From: Chitinophaga pinensis | Lineage (GTDB): Bacteria; Bacteroidota; Bacteroidia; Chitinophagales; Chitinophagaceae | Length of the DNA: 39,241 nucleotides | Direction: 5' to 3' | Assembly (NCBI GenBank): GCA_945865295.1 | Contig: CAMBDE010000013.1 | Coordinates: 1-39,241, forward strand | In this document: positions 16,595 to 25,185 of the stretch, piece by piece | How the letters are laid out: each line of letters begins with the position of its first letter | How positions within the stretch are numbered: position 1 is the first letter of the stretch | Made by a program: the position numbers and the translations under genes | Notes under the pieces: model-generated | What the model was told of the DNA's origin: nothing | Databases searched by the model: none | What the model saw: the letters and a program-made list of their open reading frames with translations, nothing else

Positions 16595-17278
16595 ATGGAA
16601 ACCAATCCGATCAAAATACTCATTGCAGACGATGAACCAGATATCATCGAAATCATAAGCTTCCACTTGAATAAAGCAGGGTATGAAGTTGAATCTGCTA
16701 AAGACGGAAGTGAAGCCATTGAGAAAGCAAAACACTTTAATCCAGATTGTATCATCTTAGATGTCATGATGCCAAAGCGCAATGGATTTGAAGTGTGTGA
16801 ATATTTAAGATCTAACAAACAGTTTGATAAAACCTTGATTGTATTGTTAACTGCACTGAATGACGAGGTATCACATATCAAAGGTTTAGAATTAGGAGGA
16901 GATGATTTTATCAATAAACCAATTAGTCCAAAAGTACTTGTAAGCAGAATCAGTGCCTTGTTCAGAAGAATACAACCTGCTACAACAGAAACTAAGACCT
17001 TGAATATTAAAGACCTTGTCATAGATTCAGAACAATACAAAACTGTTTTAAACGGAGTCGTACATATATTGGCTAAAAAAGAATTTGAATTACTTTACTT
17101 ACTAGCAGCTCAACCTGGTCGTGTCTTTTTAAGAAACGAGATCTTGTCTCAGGTTTGGGGTAACGATGTGATTGTTGGCGACAGAACCATTGATGTACAC
17201 ATCCGTAAAATAAGGGTAAAATTAGGGATTGAATGTATTACAACAGTGAAGGGCGTTGGATATAAATTTGACTATTAG
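16595..17278 (+). CDS. OmpR/PhoB-type response regulator
   Basis: The 227-aa product has a receiver domain (about 1-125) with acidic pocket D12/D13, phospho-acceptor D56 (CIILDVMMP), T86 and K108 (NKPISP), and a C-terminal winged-helix DNA-binding domain (about 135-227) with LAKKEFELLYLLA, GRVFLRNEILSQVWG and RTIDVHIRKIRVKLG, ending in TTVKGVGYKFDY. It is thus a transcription factor activated by phosphorylation, presumably by the histidine kinase 47 bp downstream. The pair looks like a PhoB/PhoR arrangement, but no pst genes are nearby, so I do not assign phosphate sensing. Confidence 0.93.
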   Translation: METNPIKILIADDEPDIIEIISFHLNKAGYEVESAKDGSEAIEKAKHFNPDCIILDVMMPKRNGFEVCEYLRSNKQFDKTLIVLLTALNDEVSHIKGLELGGDDFINKPISPKVLVSRISALFRRIQPATTETKTLNIKDLVIDSEQYKTVLNGVVHILAKKEFELLYLLAAQPGRVFLRNEILSQVWGNDVIVGDRTIDVHIRKIRVKLGIECITTVKGVGYKFDY

Positions 17279-17325
17279 TCAAAACTAGATACCTTTGTTA
17301 CAGGCTTAGACAGCTCCATTACAAC

Positions 17326-18366
17326 ATGTTTAAAAACAAAAACCTTTCGCCAAAGCAATTGGCTTTGCTTACTGCCTTAATGTTGTCAAGCTTGATTGCT
17401 TTGAGTGTATTCGTGTTGATTACAAATTGGAAATTATTATTGGCCTATTTCATTGCTTGTTTTATTGTCACCTACCTATTAGTCTACCAAATACTTGAGT
17501 TATTTATATACAGAAAAATTAAACTTATTTATAAGTTAATCTCTTATACCAAGGCCAGTAAAAGAGAAGAAGCCTATCAAAAATATATATTGCCAAATAA
17601 AGGGATAGACGACGTAAGAGTAGATGTAGAAAAATGGGCCACGCAAAAAGTAGATGAAATTCAAACATTGCAGTCCAATGAACAGTTTAGAAAAGAATTT
17701 CTACAAAATCTCTCTCATGAAATCAAGACACCCATTTTTGCAATACAAGGTTATTTAGAATTGTTAGCAGATGGCGCAGTAGAAGATCCGAAACTAAGTA
17801 AAAAATTTATTGGACAGGCCGAAGCCAACGTCCAACGCTTAGTTGGTCTTTTAAATGATGTAGATGTCATCACCAACTTAGAGATCAACAAAGAGCCAAT
17901 TTTGAAGCAGCAGTTTATCATACAAGATTTGATCACAGAAGTTTTTCAAAACTTAAATGTCAAATTGCTGAAAAAGAATATTCAATTTCAATTCAAAAAA
18001 GGGAGCGAAATACCCGTTGAAGTTTTTGCAGATAAAAATAAGATTTATCAAGTCTTAGTGAATGTCTTTTCTAATGCGGTAAAATATGGAAAGATTGATG
18101 GAGAAATTATTGCAAGTGTATACCTGTTAGACGATAAAAAAGTGTTGATTGAAATTACCGATGACGGGATTGGTATAGAAGAATCCCATATCCCAAGATT
18201 GTTTGAACGCTTTTATAGAACAGATGATGCAAGGAGCAGGGAAATTGGAGGCACTGGATTAGGTTTAGCTATTTGTAAACATATTATTGAAGCCCATGGG
18301 GAAAACGTCCATGTGAGAAGTCAATTGAACGTTGGAACGACTGTTGGGTTTACATTGGCTCAATAG
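17326..18366 (+). CDS. Sensor histidine kinase with two membrane helices and almost no periplasmic part
   Basis: The 346-aa product has two adjacent transmembrane helices (about residues 12-32 and 37-58) separated by only about four residues (TNWK), then a helical linker, a HisKA dimerisation domain with phospho-accepting His131 in NLSHEIKTPIFAI, and a HATPase domain with N box (VFSNAVKYGK), G1 (DDGIGI), F box (LFERFYR) and G2 (GGTGLGLAI). No HAMP or PAS is evident. Having no extracytoplasmic sensor domain, it belongs with intramembrane-sensing kinases, which respond to the membrane itself or to a partner protein. It surely pairs with the upstream response regulator. The signal is unknown. 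Confidence 0.92.
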   Translation: MFKNKNLSPKQLALLTALMLSSLIALSVFVLITNWKLLLAYFIACFIVTYLLVYQILELFIYRKIKLIYKLISYTKASKREEAYQKYILPNKGIDDVRVDVEKWATQKVDEIQTLQSNEQFRKEFLQNLSHEIKTPIFAIQGYLELLADGAVEDPKLSKKFIGQAEANVQRLVGLLNDVDVITNLEINKEPILKQQFIIQDLITEVFQNLNVKLLKKNIQFQFKKGSEIPVEVFADKNKIYQVLVNVFSNAVKYGKIDGEIIASVYLLDDKKVLIEITDDGIGIEESHIPRLFERFYRTDDARSREIGGTGLGLAICKHIIEAHGENVHVRSQLNVGTTVGFTLAQ

Positions 18367-18368
18367 TA

Positions 18369-18403
18369 TTTGATTCTTTTTCCCTAATAATTTCGTTTCT
18401 TTG
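18369..18403 (+). promoter_or_regulatory. Candidate galE promoter (TTTG N23 TTTCTTTG)
   Basis: A -33 TTTG at 18369-18372 and TTTCTTTG at 18396-18403 (one mismatch to TAnnTTTG) are 23 nt apart, the upper end of normal Bacteroidota spacing. The ATG follows 17 nt later. Confidence 0.35.
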
Positions 18404-18420
18404 TATTCTAAAAATTTTTA

Positions 18421-19437
18421 ATGCAAACTATTCTAGTTACCGGTGGGTGTGGATTTATTGGCGCACATACTATTGTGGATTTAGTTGAAAATGGATTCAA
18501 TGTGATCTCTATAGATAATTTATCTAGAGCGTCAGATGCCTCTTTATTAGGTATTGAAAAAATAACAGGTAAAAAGATTACAAATTATACAATTGACTTA
18601 ACAGACAAAGCAGCTACAGAAGCAGTTTTTATTGCCAACCCTGATATAGTTGGCATCATTCATTTTGCTGCTTACAAAGCAGTTGGCGAATCTGTTGAAA
18701 AACCATTAGATTATTACGAAAACAATATCAGCTCCTTAGTGCATTTATTACAAATGGCAGTCAAATACAATGCGCCACATTTTATATTCTCTTCTTCTTG
18801 TACGGTATATGGCAACCCTGACACTATTCCTGTTACTGAAAATACACCATTGCAAACAGCCGCTTCTCCTTATGGGGCCACCAAGCAAATGGGAGAGACC
18901 ATTGTGAAAGATGCCGCATTCGCACATCCATTATCAACTATCTTACTCAGGTACTTCAATCCCGTAGGCGCACATCCTTCAACTGCTATTGGAGAATTAC
19001 CAATCGGCCGACCACAAAACTTAGTGCCAGCTATTACACAAACAGCCATTGGCAAATTGCCTAAGATGCAAGTTCATGGCAACGATTACGATACCCGTGA
19101 CGGATCCTGTATTAGAGATTACATTCATGTTTGTGATATTGCACATGCACATACACTTGCGATTCAATATTCAATGAAAAATAATCAATTGAATAGCTGC
19201 GAAATTTTTAATCTTGGAACAGGTAATGGCATTACGGTATTAGAAGCGATCCATGCATTTGAAAAAGTAAGTAGTGTGCAATTGAATTATGAGATTGGCC
19301 CACGTAGAGCTGGAGATATTGTTTCCATTTATGCGAACAATGACCATGCAGTCAATCATTTAAAATGGCATTGTAAATATGATTTGGAAGACATGATGCG
19401 CACTGCTTGGCAATGGGAACAAAGCATAGCGAAATAA
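18421..19437 (+). CDS. galE: UDP-glucose 4-epimerase
   Basis: This short-chain dehydrogenase-type epimerase interconverts UDP-glucose and UDP-galactose (sometimes the N-acetyl forms) with bound NAD. The 338-aa product has the NAD-binding VTGGCGFIGAHT at the N terminus, IHFAAYKAVGESV, the catalytic Ser/Thr region FSSSCTVYG, the YGATKQMGE Tyr-x3-Lys pair, LLRYFNPVGAHPS and RDYIHVCDIAHAH. The length equals E. coli GalE (338 aa). It supplies sugars for surface polysaccharide or the Leloir pathway; no other sugar genes are adjacent. It is separated from the kinase by 54 bp with its own candidate promoter, and is convergent with prfA. Confidence 0.95.
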   Translation: MQTILVTGGCGFIGAHTIVDLVENGFNVISIDNLSRASDASLLGIEKITGKKITNYTIDLTDKAATEAVFIANPDIVGIIHFAAYKAVGESVEKPLDYYENNISSLVHLLQMAVKYNAPHFIFSSSCTVYGNPDTIPVTENTPLQTAASPYGATKQMGETIVKDAAFAHPLSTILLRYFNPVGAHPSTAIGELPIGRPQNLVPAITQTAIGKLPKMQVHGNDYDTRDGSCIRDYIHVCDIAHAHTLAIQYSMKNNQLNSCEIFNLGTGNGITVLEAIHAFEKVSSVQLNYEIGPRRAGDIVSIYANNDHAVNHLKWHCKYDLEDMMRTAWQWEQSIAK

Positions 19438-19461
19438 TGAAATAATAAAAAATATTTTAGG

Positions 19462-20526
19462 TTAATGCTGTACCAACATTTTTTCGGCGTTCTCTGCCAT
19501 TTGTAATGCTTCAATGAATTCTTCGATTTCTCCATTGACTACGGCATCCAAATTATAAGAAGTGACATTCACGCGGTGGTCTGTAACCCTTCCCTGTGGC
19601 CAGTTATAGGTTCTAATCTTTGCACTTCTATCTCCGGTGCTTACCAATGTTTTACGGTGTCTTGAAATTTCATCTTCTTGCTTTCGTACTTGTTCCTCAA
19701 ATAATTTTGTTCGCATCATGCCCATCGCTTTTTCACGGTTGCCTAACTGTGAACGCTCTGTTTGACAAATGATGACTGTGCCCGTTGGAATATGCGTCAA
19801 CATCACTTTGGTCTCTACTTTATTTACGTTTTGTCCACCCGCACCACCACTTCGAGAAGTTTCCATTTTAACATCTGCAGGATTCAACACAAAATCTAGT
19901 TCTTCCGCTTCTGGCATCACGGCAACAGTTGCAGCAGAAGTATGCACCCTTCCTTGTGTTTCAGTAGAAGGTACACGTTGTACTCGGTGTACGCCACTTT
20001 CAAATTTCATTGTACCATAGACATCTTCTCCTGTTACTTCTAATATCACTTCCTTATAGCCGCCCACTGATCCTTCACTTTCACTTACTAATGCAACTTT
20101 CCATCCTTTTTTCTGACAATACCTTGTGTACATCGTCAATAAATCACCCACAAATAAACTTGCTTCATCGCCACCTGTACCTGCTCTTAATTCAATAATG
20201 GCATTCTTATCATCTTGCGGATCTTTTGGGATCAATAATTTAGTCAGTTCTTTTTCTAAATTTTCTTTTTCTTCATCTAGTCCTGGCATTTCCATTTTCG
20301 CCAATTCACGCATATCTGCATCATCTCCATTCAAAGCATCTTTTGCAAATTTATGTTCCGCCAATACTTTCACATAGCGCTCATACGGAATGACGATTTT
20401 TTCTAAAGAACGGTATTCCTTACTGAACTTACCAAATTCAGATTGGTTATTGATGATCTCTGGATTGGTCAAAGCCACACCAACCTGGTCAAATCTAGCT
20501 TTTATGGCTTCTAATTTATCTAACAT
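19462..20526 (-). CDS. prfA: Peptide chain release factor 1
   Basis: RF1 terminates translation at UAA and UAG. The 354-aa product has the stop-codon recognition motif PxT as P186-S187-T188 ([17 protein letters not shown]), the peptidyl-hydrolysis GGQ motif at 230-232 ([11 protein letters not shown]) and the RF1-type end [21 protein letters not shown]. PxT rather than SPF identifies RF1, not RF2. The N-terminal coiled-coil domain is complete. The start at 20526 ([16 protein letters not shown]) matches the family. It is divergent from the M19 dipeptidase with a shared promoter region. Confidence 0.97.
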   Translation of the reverse strand: MLDKLEAIKARFDQVGVALTNPEIINNQSEFGKFSKEYRSLEKIVIPYERYVKVLAEHKFAKDALNGDDADMRELAKMEMPGLDEEKENLEKELTKLLIPKDPQDDKNAIIELRAGTGGDEASLFVGDLLTMYTRYCQKKGWKVALVSESEGSVGGYKEVILEVTGEDVYGTMKFESGVHRVQRVPSTETQGRVHTSAATVAVMPEAEELDFVLNPADVKMETSRSGGAGGQNVNKVETKVMLTHIPTGTVIICQTERSQLGNREKAMGMMRTKLFEEQVRKQEDEISRHRKTLVSTGDRSAKIRTYNWPQGRVTDHRVNVTSYNLDAVVNGEIEEFIEALQMAENAEKMLVQH

Positions 20527-20543
20527 AGCTGTTTTTCTGTGCG

Positions 20544-20561
20544 CAAAAATAGCTATTTTAG
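20544..20561. promoter_or_regulatory. Back-to-back divergent -7 boxes sharing a 14-bp palindrome
   Basis: Minus-strand TATTTTTG (20544-20551, exact) points to prfA, with TTTT 19 nt upstream. Plus-strand TATTTTAG (20554-20561, one mismatch) points to the M19 gene, with TTTT 18 nt upstream. Between them AAAATAGCTATTTT (20546-20559) is a perfect palindrome. The two promoters would compete for RNA polymerase. Confidence 0.4.
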
Positions 20562-20585
20562 TTGTTAATTAAAAGGATCCCACCC

Positions 20586-21740
20586 ATGAAATACCTATCT
20601 GTCCTGTTTTGCGCAATCAGCATCACAGGATTTAGCCAAAAAATTCACCATAAATCCATCCTAGTAGATACCCACAATGACGCAGCTACGGCATGTATCG
20701 AAAAGAAAGTAAGTTTTGACCAAGACTTAACTGGCATCAATCATTCCGATTTAAAAAGATTCAAAGAAGGTGGATTGGACTACCAATTGTTTTCCATTTG
20801 GTGCGATGGTGAAAAAGTAAAACCTTATGCATGGGCCATGCGTGAGATGGATACGATAGATGCAGTGGCTGCAAGAAATCCAGATAAAATGGTGATTGCT
20901 AAAGATTGGAAAACGATAAAATCAACTTTAAAAGCTGGCAAAATTGTAGCGCAGTATGGTGTAGAAGGCGGACACATGATTGAAGATGATATCAATAGAT
21001 TGGATACATTTTACAACCGAGGAGTACGTTATATGACATTGACTTGGAACAATTCGCCAAGTTGGGCAAGTTCACATACGGCAGAAAATAGTTCAAAATA
21101 CACAGGCTATAAAGGCTTGAATGATTTTGGGAAACAAATCATTCAAAGAATGAATCAATTAGGTATCATCGTGGATATTTCTCATGTGGGAGAAAAAACA
21201 TTTTGGGATGCGATCAATACCACTACAAAACCTGTGATTGCATCGCATAGCAATGCCTATAGTATTTGTCCAGTAACAAGAAATTTAAAAGATGAACAAA
21301 TTAAAGCCATTGGAAAAAATGGTGGTGTGATTTGCTTGAACTTTTTCTCAGGATTTGTGGATAGTAATTTTAGTAAAAAAGATATGGCATTTAGAAAAAC
21401 ACATAGTGCAGAAATAGATTCCTTATTGGCTACAGGTATACAAAGAGAATATGCTTTCACGATGATATCGGATAAATACAAAAACGAAAGTGAAGCCATC
21501 AAACCTACCATTGAACAATTGATGCAACACTTTGATCATATTGTGAAATTAATTGGAATCAACCATGTAGGCATTGGCTCGGACTTTGATGGCATTAATT
21601 CAGCCCCACAAGGCTTGAGCACTGTTCTAGATTATCCTAATTTCACCAAAGCATTAATCGCTAGAGGATATTCTAATAAGGATATTAAAAAAGTATTAGG
21701 AGGGAATTTCCTTAGAGTGTACAAGATAGCTTCAAAATAA
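20586..21740 (+). CDS. Exported membrane dipeptidase (peptidase M19, renal dipeptidase family)
   Basis: The 384-aa product hydrolyses dipeptides with a binuclear zinc site. A short signal peptide (residues 1-17, ending TGFS) suggests export. Zinc ligands are visible: H30 and D32 in VDTHNDAA, bridging E127 in YGVEGGHM, H200 in ISHVGEKTFWD and H221 in IASHSNAYS; the late Asp in GIGSDFDGI is also present. The ATG at 20586 is chosen over an in-frame upstream ATG at 20562 because it begins the signal peptide directly and is preceded by AAGG (20573-20576), one of the few clear ribosome-binding sites here. Twenty-five bp later comes the YHYH gene. A role in periplasmic peptide or peptidoglycan-peptide use is inferred. 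Confidence 0.92.
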   Translation: MKYLSVLFCAISITGFSQKIHHKSILVDTHNDAATACIEKKVSFDQDLTGINHSDLKRFKEGGLDYQLFSIWCDGEKVKPYAWAMREMDTIDAVAARNPDKMVIAKDWKTIKSTLKAGKIVAQYGVEGGHMIEDDINRLDTFYNRGVRYMTLTWNNSPSWASSHTAENSSKYTGYKGLNDFGKQIIQRMNQLGIIVDISHVGEKTFWDAINTTTKPVIASHSNAYSICPVTRNLKDEQIKAIGKNGGVICLNFFSGFVDSNFSKKDMAFRKTHSAEIDSLLATGIQREYAFTMISDKYKNESEAIKPTIEQLMQHFDHIVKLIGINHVGIGSDFDGINSAPQGLSTVLDYPNFTKALIARGYSNKDIKKVLGGNFLRVYKIASK

Positions 21741-21765
21741 TAGTCAACCATGTAATAGATTATAT

Positions 21766-23166
21766 ATGAAAAATCTACACTATTTTTTTATTGCAACCTT
21801 GTTTTTATTAAGCACAAAAGCAATGGCCCATGAGGGCGGACATTATGCTAATGGTAAAGACATGGTATTGAATACATGGAAGTTACAATCGGGCGAGTTG
21901 ATTCAAGGCAATTTTTCATTTGCCAAAGATGATAAAGTCTTTCTTGAACAAGAAGGCGGCCAGATCAAATCTATATATATCAATGATCTAAGTGTTCAAG
22001 ATCAAAAATTAGCAAGATTCAAGATTGCGCGATACGCACAATTAAATGATGCATATTTGAATACAAATCAGGATACAAGTTATCCTCTATCAAATTTTCT
22101 CCCATTATGCATCATCGGTTTATTATTATGGCTTGTATACACATTCAACAAAGAATTGATTCAGGTTTTTATTTTAAATTCAAAAATTGGGTCAGCTGCG
22201 TTTAGTGTATTTTTTATTTTTTCCATTTTAATTGCTTGTAGCAAATCAACGACTACTAATTCAAATACGACGACTAACCCTATAGTCATTCCAATTACGA
22301 TGACCATCCCTAAAACTAGTTTTGGATTTATGGATTCCGCATTTGCTGCATTTAAACCTAGTATTAGTACGAGCTGGGATGATACCTATTTTTATATTGC
22401 ATCTACTGGAATACCTAATCACAATATGATGATTGGTATCACAAATTGGCAACAACAAGTTCCAATCACACAACCTTATAATGGAACAAATAGTTGGTCT
22501 ATCCCCTTACAACCAGCTTATGCAACCACTCCATTAAGTACTAAAACCAACTTAATGAAAGGGGCAGTTGCAGTGGCCGTAAATGGGATACCCATTTTTA
22601 ATGCTTTAAATAATAGAGGGGAGGATTCCTATAAAATTGGGGAATTGGATAATTGGGGAGGGCATTGTGGAAAAGGAGATGATTATCATTATCATGCAGC
22701 ACCTATGCATTTATCAACTTTAAATGGCCTCAAGCCTATCGCATTTGCAGTAGATGGTTTTCCGGTGTATGGATCAAAAGAACCTGATGGAGCGAGTATG
22801 ATTGCCCTGGATACTTGTCATGGACATAATGGAACAAATGGCATATATCATTATCATGGAACAACAGATTACCCTTATGTTATTGGTGCATTAAAAGGTA
22901 AGGTTACACTTGATCCAGCTACAACTGCACCAGAAAATCAAGTTATCCCACAAGCATTTACAAAACCAGTTCGCCCAGCCACTAGTCCATTAAGTGGAGC
23001 AGCAATCACAGATTTCACAGCTGTAGGAACAAATGGTTACTTGCTAACTTATAAAAGAGGTACTAAAAATGGATATGTAAAGTATAGTTGGGATGCAAAT
23101 AATAAATATACTTTTATCTTGACAGATACTTCAGGCAATGCTGTTACAAGTACCTACCAGAGGTAA
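21766..23166 (+). CDS. YHYH-domain protein with internal lipoprotein-like signal
   Basis: The 466-aa product is a composite. Residues 1-21 are a signal peptide (ending KAMA); about 33-82 (NTWKLQSGELIQGNF to VQDQKLARF) resemble an SHD1-like small beta domain; 112-128 form a transmembrane helix; about 143-157 are hydrophobic and end in a lipobox-like ILIAC (Cys158) followed by a Ser/Thr/Asn-rich stretch, exactly what starts a secreted lipoprotein. The rest is a YHYH domain with DDYHYHAAP, CHGHNG and GIYHYHGTT, which probably binds metal. No ATG exists between residue 33 and the Ser/Thr linker, so this is one continuous gene, not two. Function unknown. It follows the M19 gene by 25 bp and is convergent with the E1 gene. 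Confidence 0.8.
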   Translation: MKNLHYFFIATLFLLSTKAMAHEGGHYANGKDMVLNTWKLQSGELIQGNFSFAKDDKVFLEQEGGQIKSIYINDLSVQDQKLARFKIARYAQLNDAYLNTNQDTSYPLSNFLPLCIIGLLLWLVYTFNKELIQVFILNSKIGSAAFSVFFIFSILIACSKSTTTNSNTTTNPIVIPITMTIPKTSFGFMDSAFAAFKPSISTSWDDTYFYIASTGIPNHNMMIGITNWQQQVPITQPYNGTNSWSIPLQPAYATTPLSTKTNLMKGAVAVAVNGIPIFNALNNRGEDSYKIGELDNWGGHCGKGDDYHYHAAPMHLSTLNGLKPIAFAVDGFPVYGSKEPDGASMIALDTCHGHNGTNGIYHYHGTTDYPYVIGALKGKVTLDPATTAPENQVIPQAFTKPVRPATSPLSGAAITDFTAVGTNGYLLTYKRGTKNGYVKYSWDANNKYTFILTDTSGNAVTSTYQR

Positions 23167-23193
23167 GCAAAAGCATTTAAAATTTATTAGTAA

Positions 23194-25185
23194 TTAATAC
23201 TTAAGTAAACCTTCCATCATCTCCTCTAAGCGATCATTGGCCATGTATTGCTTTTCTAGCGTTTTATTGAATGGAATAGGTGTATCTAAAGATGCGCAAC
23301 GCATAATTGGTGCATCTAAATGAGTGAAGCAATGTTCTGCTACCCATGCACTGATCTCCCCACCAATACCGCCTGTTAAATTGTCTTCGTGTAAGAGCAT
23401 TAATTTACCTGTTGCTTTCACCGCCAATTCAATTGCTGTATAATCCAATGGTGATAAGGTTCTTAGATCCAATATATAAATGGATTGATCCGAATGTGCT
23501 TGTTGATATGCTTTTGCCCATAGCACACCCATACCATAAGTAATGATGGTAGCATCTGTACCTGCTTGTACAATATGCGCCTTACCAATTTCAATTTGAT
23601 ACATGGCATCTGGAATTGCTTCCTCCATACTTCTATACAAAGCCTTATGTTCAAAATATAAAATAGGATTGGGTTCTGCTAGTGCAGCAATTAATAATCC
23701 TTTTGCATCGGTTGGATTGGATGGATACACTACTTTCAATCCTGGTACATGTGTAAACCATGCTTCATTGGATTGAGAATGAAATGGACCAGCCCCAACA
23801 CCACCACCTGTTGGCATGCGCACCACCACGTCGGCGTTTTGTCCCCAACGGTAATGGATCTTTGCTAAATTATTGACAATTTGATTAAAAGCTACTGTGA
23901 CGAAATCTGCAAATTGCATTTCCACCACGGACTTAATACCTTCCATACTTAAACCCAATGCAGCTCCTATAATGGCACTTTCACAAATGGGCGTATTGCG
24001 TATTCTTTGTTTTCCAAATTGATCTACAAAGCCTTCTGTAATTTTAAATGCCCCACCATACTCAGCAATATCTTGTCCCATGATAATCATGTCTGGATAT
24101 TTTTCCATCGACTGTCTCAATGCATCGCTAATGGCTTCGATAAATCTTTTATTGGTTTTCTGAGTTGACTCAACCAAACTATATTCCGGGATGGTCGAAG
24201 CAGGAATAGGTGCAAATACATCTGCTAATTCAGCAGGAATAGAAGGATCAAATGTTTCAGGCTCCATGGCTTTTCTAAGATCCGCTTCCATTTGATCTTT
24301 GAATCGATTTCGGATTTCTGCCACTTGCATTTCTGTAAGTACATTTTCTTGTACTAAAAATTGCTCGTAATTTTTGATGGGATCTTTCAAGGACCAAGTT
24401 TCCATCAAATGCTTTGGCACATATTTTACACCACTCGCTTCCTCATGTCCACGCATTCTGAAAGTATCACATTCGATTAAATAAGGTTTCTGTTGATTGA
24501 TGCAATATTCTCGAACCCCTTTTACAGTTTGATATACTTCTAAAATATTATTGCCATCAATACGAATACCTTCCATCCCATAGCCCTTTGCACGGTCTAC
24601 TAAATGATCGCATTTATATTGTTCATTGGTTGGCGTACTCAAGCCATAGCCATTGTTTTCGATGATGAAAATAACAGGTAAATTCCAAACAGCAGCCACG
24701 TTCAAGGCTTCATGAAAATCACCTTCACTTGTTCCACCATCTCCAGTGAATGCCATACTTGCTTTTAACTGACCTCTTTGTTGATAAGCCAATGCAACTC
24801 CATCCGCAATCGCTAATTGAGGGCCCAAATGAGAAATCATACCACATACATGGTGTGCTTTGCTACCAAAATGAAAACTTCTTTCTCTGGCTTTACTATA
24901 ACTACTTCTATCGCCTTGCCATTGTTTGAATAAATCTATCAAAGGCATTTTGCGTGAAGTAAAAACACCTAAATTTCGGTGTAAAGGCATAATCCATTCG
25001 GTAGGATCCATCGCCAATGTGGCGCCCACAGCAATTGCCTCTTGGCCAATTCCACTAAACCATTTGCTGATTTTTCCTTGCCTAAGTAAGACCAACATTT
25101 TCTCTTCAATCATTCTTGGCCATAAAACAGACTCGTATAAATGAATCAGCTCCTCGTTACTTAGACTACCGCGTTTATATTCCAT
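23194..25185 (-). CDS. 2-oxoacid dehydrogenase E1, fused alpha and beta subunits (branched-chain type)
   Basis: This thiamine-diphosphate enzyme decarboxylates a 2-oxoacid and passes the acyl group to a lipoyl E2. The 663-aa product fuses alpha (about 1-325) and beta (about 345-663). The TPP motif is G148-D149-G150 ... N177-N178 (TGDGGTSEGDFHEA to IIENNGYGLSTP); the alpha part also has FHFGSKAHHV with the His loop. The beta part has MGQDIAEYGGAFKITEGF, FADFVTVAFNQIVN, RMPTGGGVGAGPFHSQSNEAWF and LHEDNLTGGIGGEI. Fused E1s are common in Bacteroidota and usually called branched-chain 2-oxoacid dehydrogenase; pyruvate cannot be excluded. Its ATG overlaps the stop of the upstream membrane-protein gene (TAATG), so translation is probably coupled. 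Confidence 0.92.
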   Translation of the reverse strand: MEYKRGSLSNEELIHLYESVLWPRMIEEKMLVLLRQGKISKWFSGIGQEAIAVGATLAMDPTEWIMPLHRNLGVFTSRKMPLIDLFKQWQGDRSSYSKARERSFHFGSKAHHVCGMISHLGPQLAIADGVALAYQQRGQLKASMAFTGDGGTSEGDFHEALNVAAVWNLPVIFIIENNGYGLSTPTNEQYKCDHLVDRAKGYGMEGIRIDGNNILEVYQTVKGVREYCINQQKPYLIECDTFRMRGHEEASGVKYVPKHLMETWSLKDPIKNYEQFLVQENVLTEMQVAEIRNRFKDQMEADLRKAMEPETFDPSIPAELADVFAPIPASTIPEYSLVESTQKTNKRFIEAISDALRQSMEKYPDMIIMGQDIAEYGGAFKITEGFVDQFGKQRIRNTPICESAIIGAALGLSMEGIKSVVEMQFADFVTVAFNQIVNNLAKIHYRWGQNADVVVRMPTGGGVGAGPFHSQSNEAWFTHVPGLKVVYPSNPTDAKGLLIAALAEPNPILYFEHKALYRSMEEAIPDAMYQIEIGKAHIVQAGTDATIITYGMGVLWAKAYQQAHSDQSIYILDLRTLSPLDYTAIELAVKATGKLMLLHEDNLTGGIGGEISAWVAEHCFTHLDAPIMRCASLDTPIPFNKTLEKQYMANDRLEEMMEGLLKY

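Noticed and set aside
16543..17040. 165-codon open frame on the minus strand across the response-regulator gene
   Set aside because: It lies antisense to a clear receiver domain, has no recognisable motif, and its composition is that expected of a shadow frame.
19438..19461. AAAATATTTT palindrome between galE and prfA as a terminator
   Set aside because: It is purely A-T with no G-C stem, so it is unlikely to stop transcription on its own.
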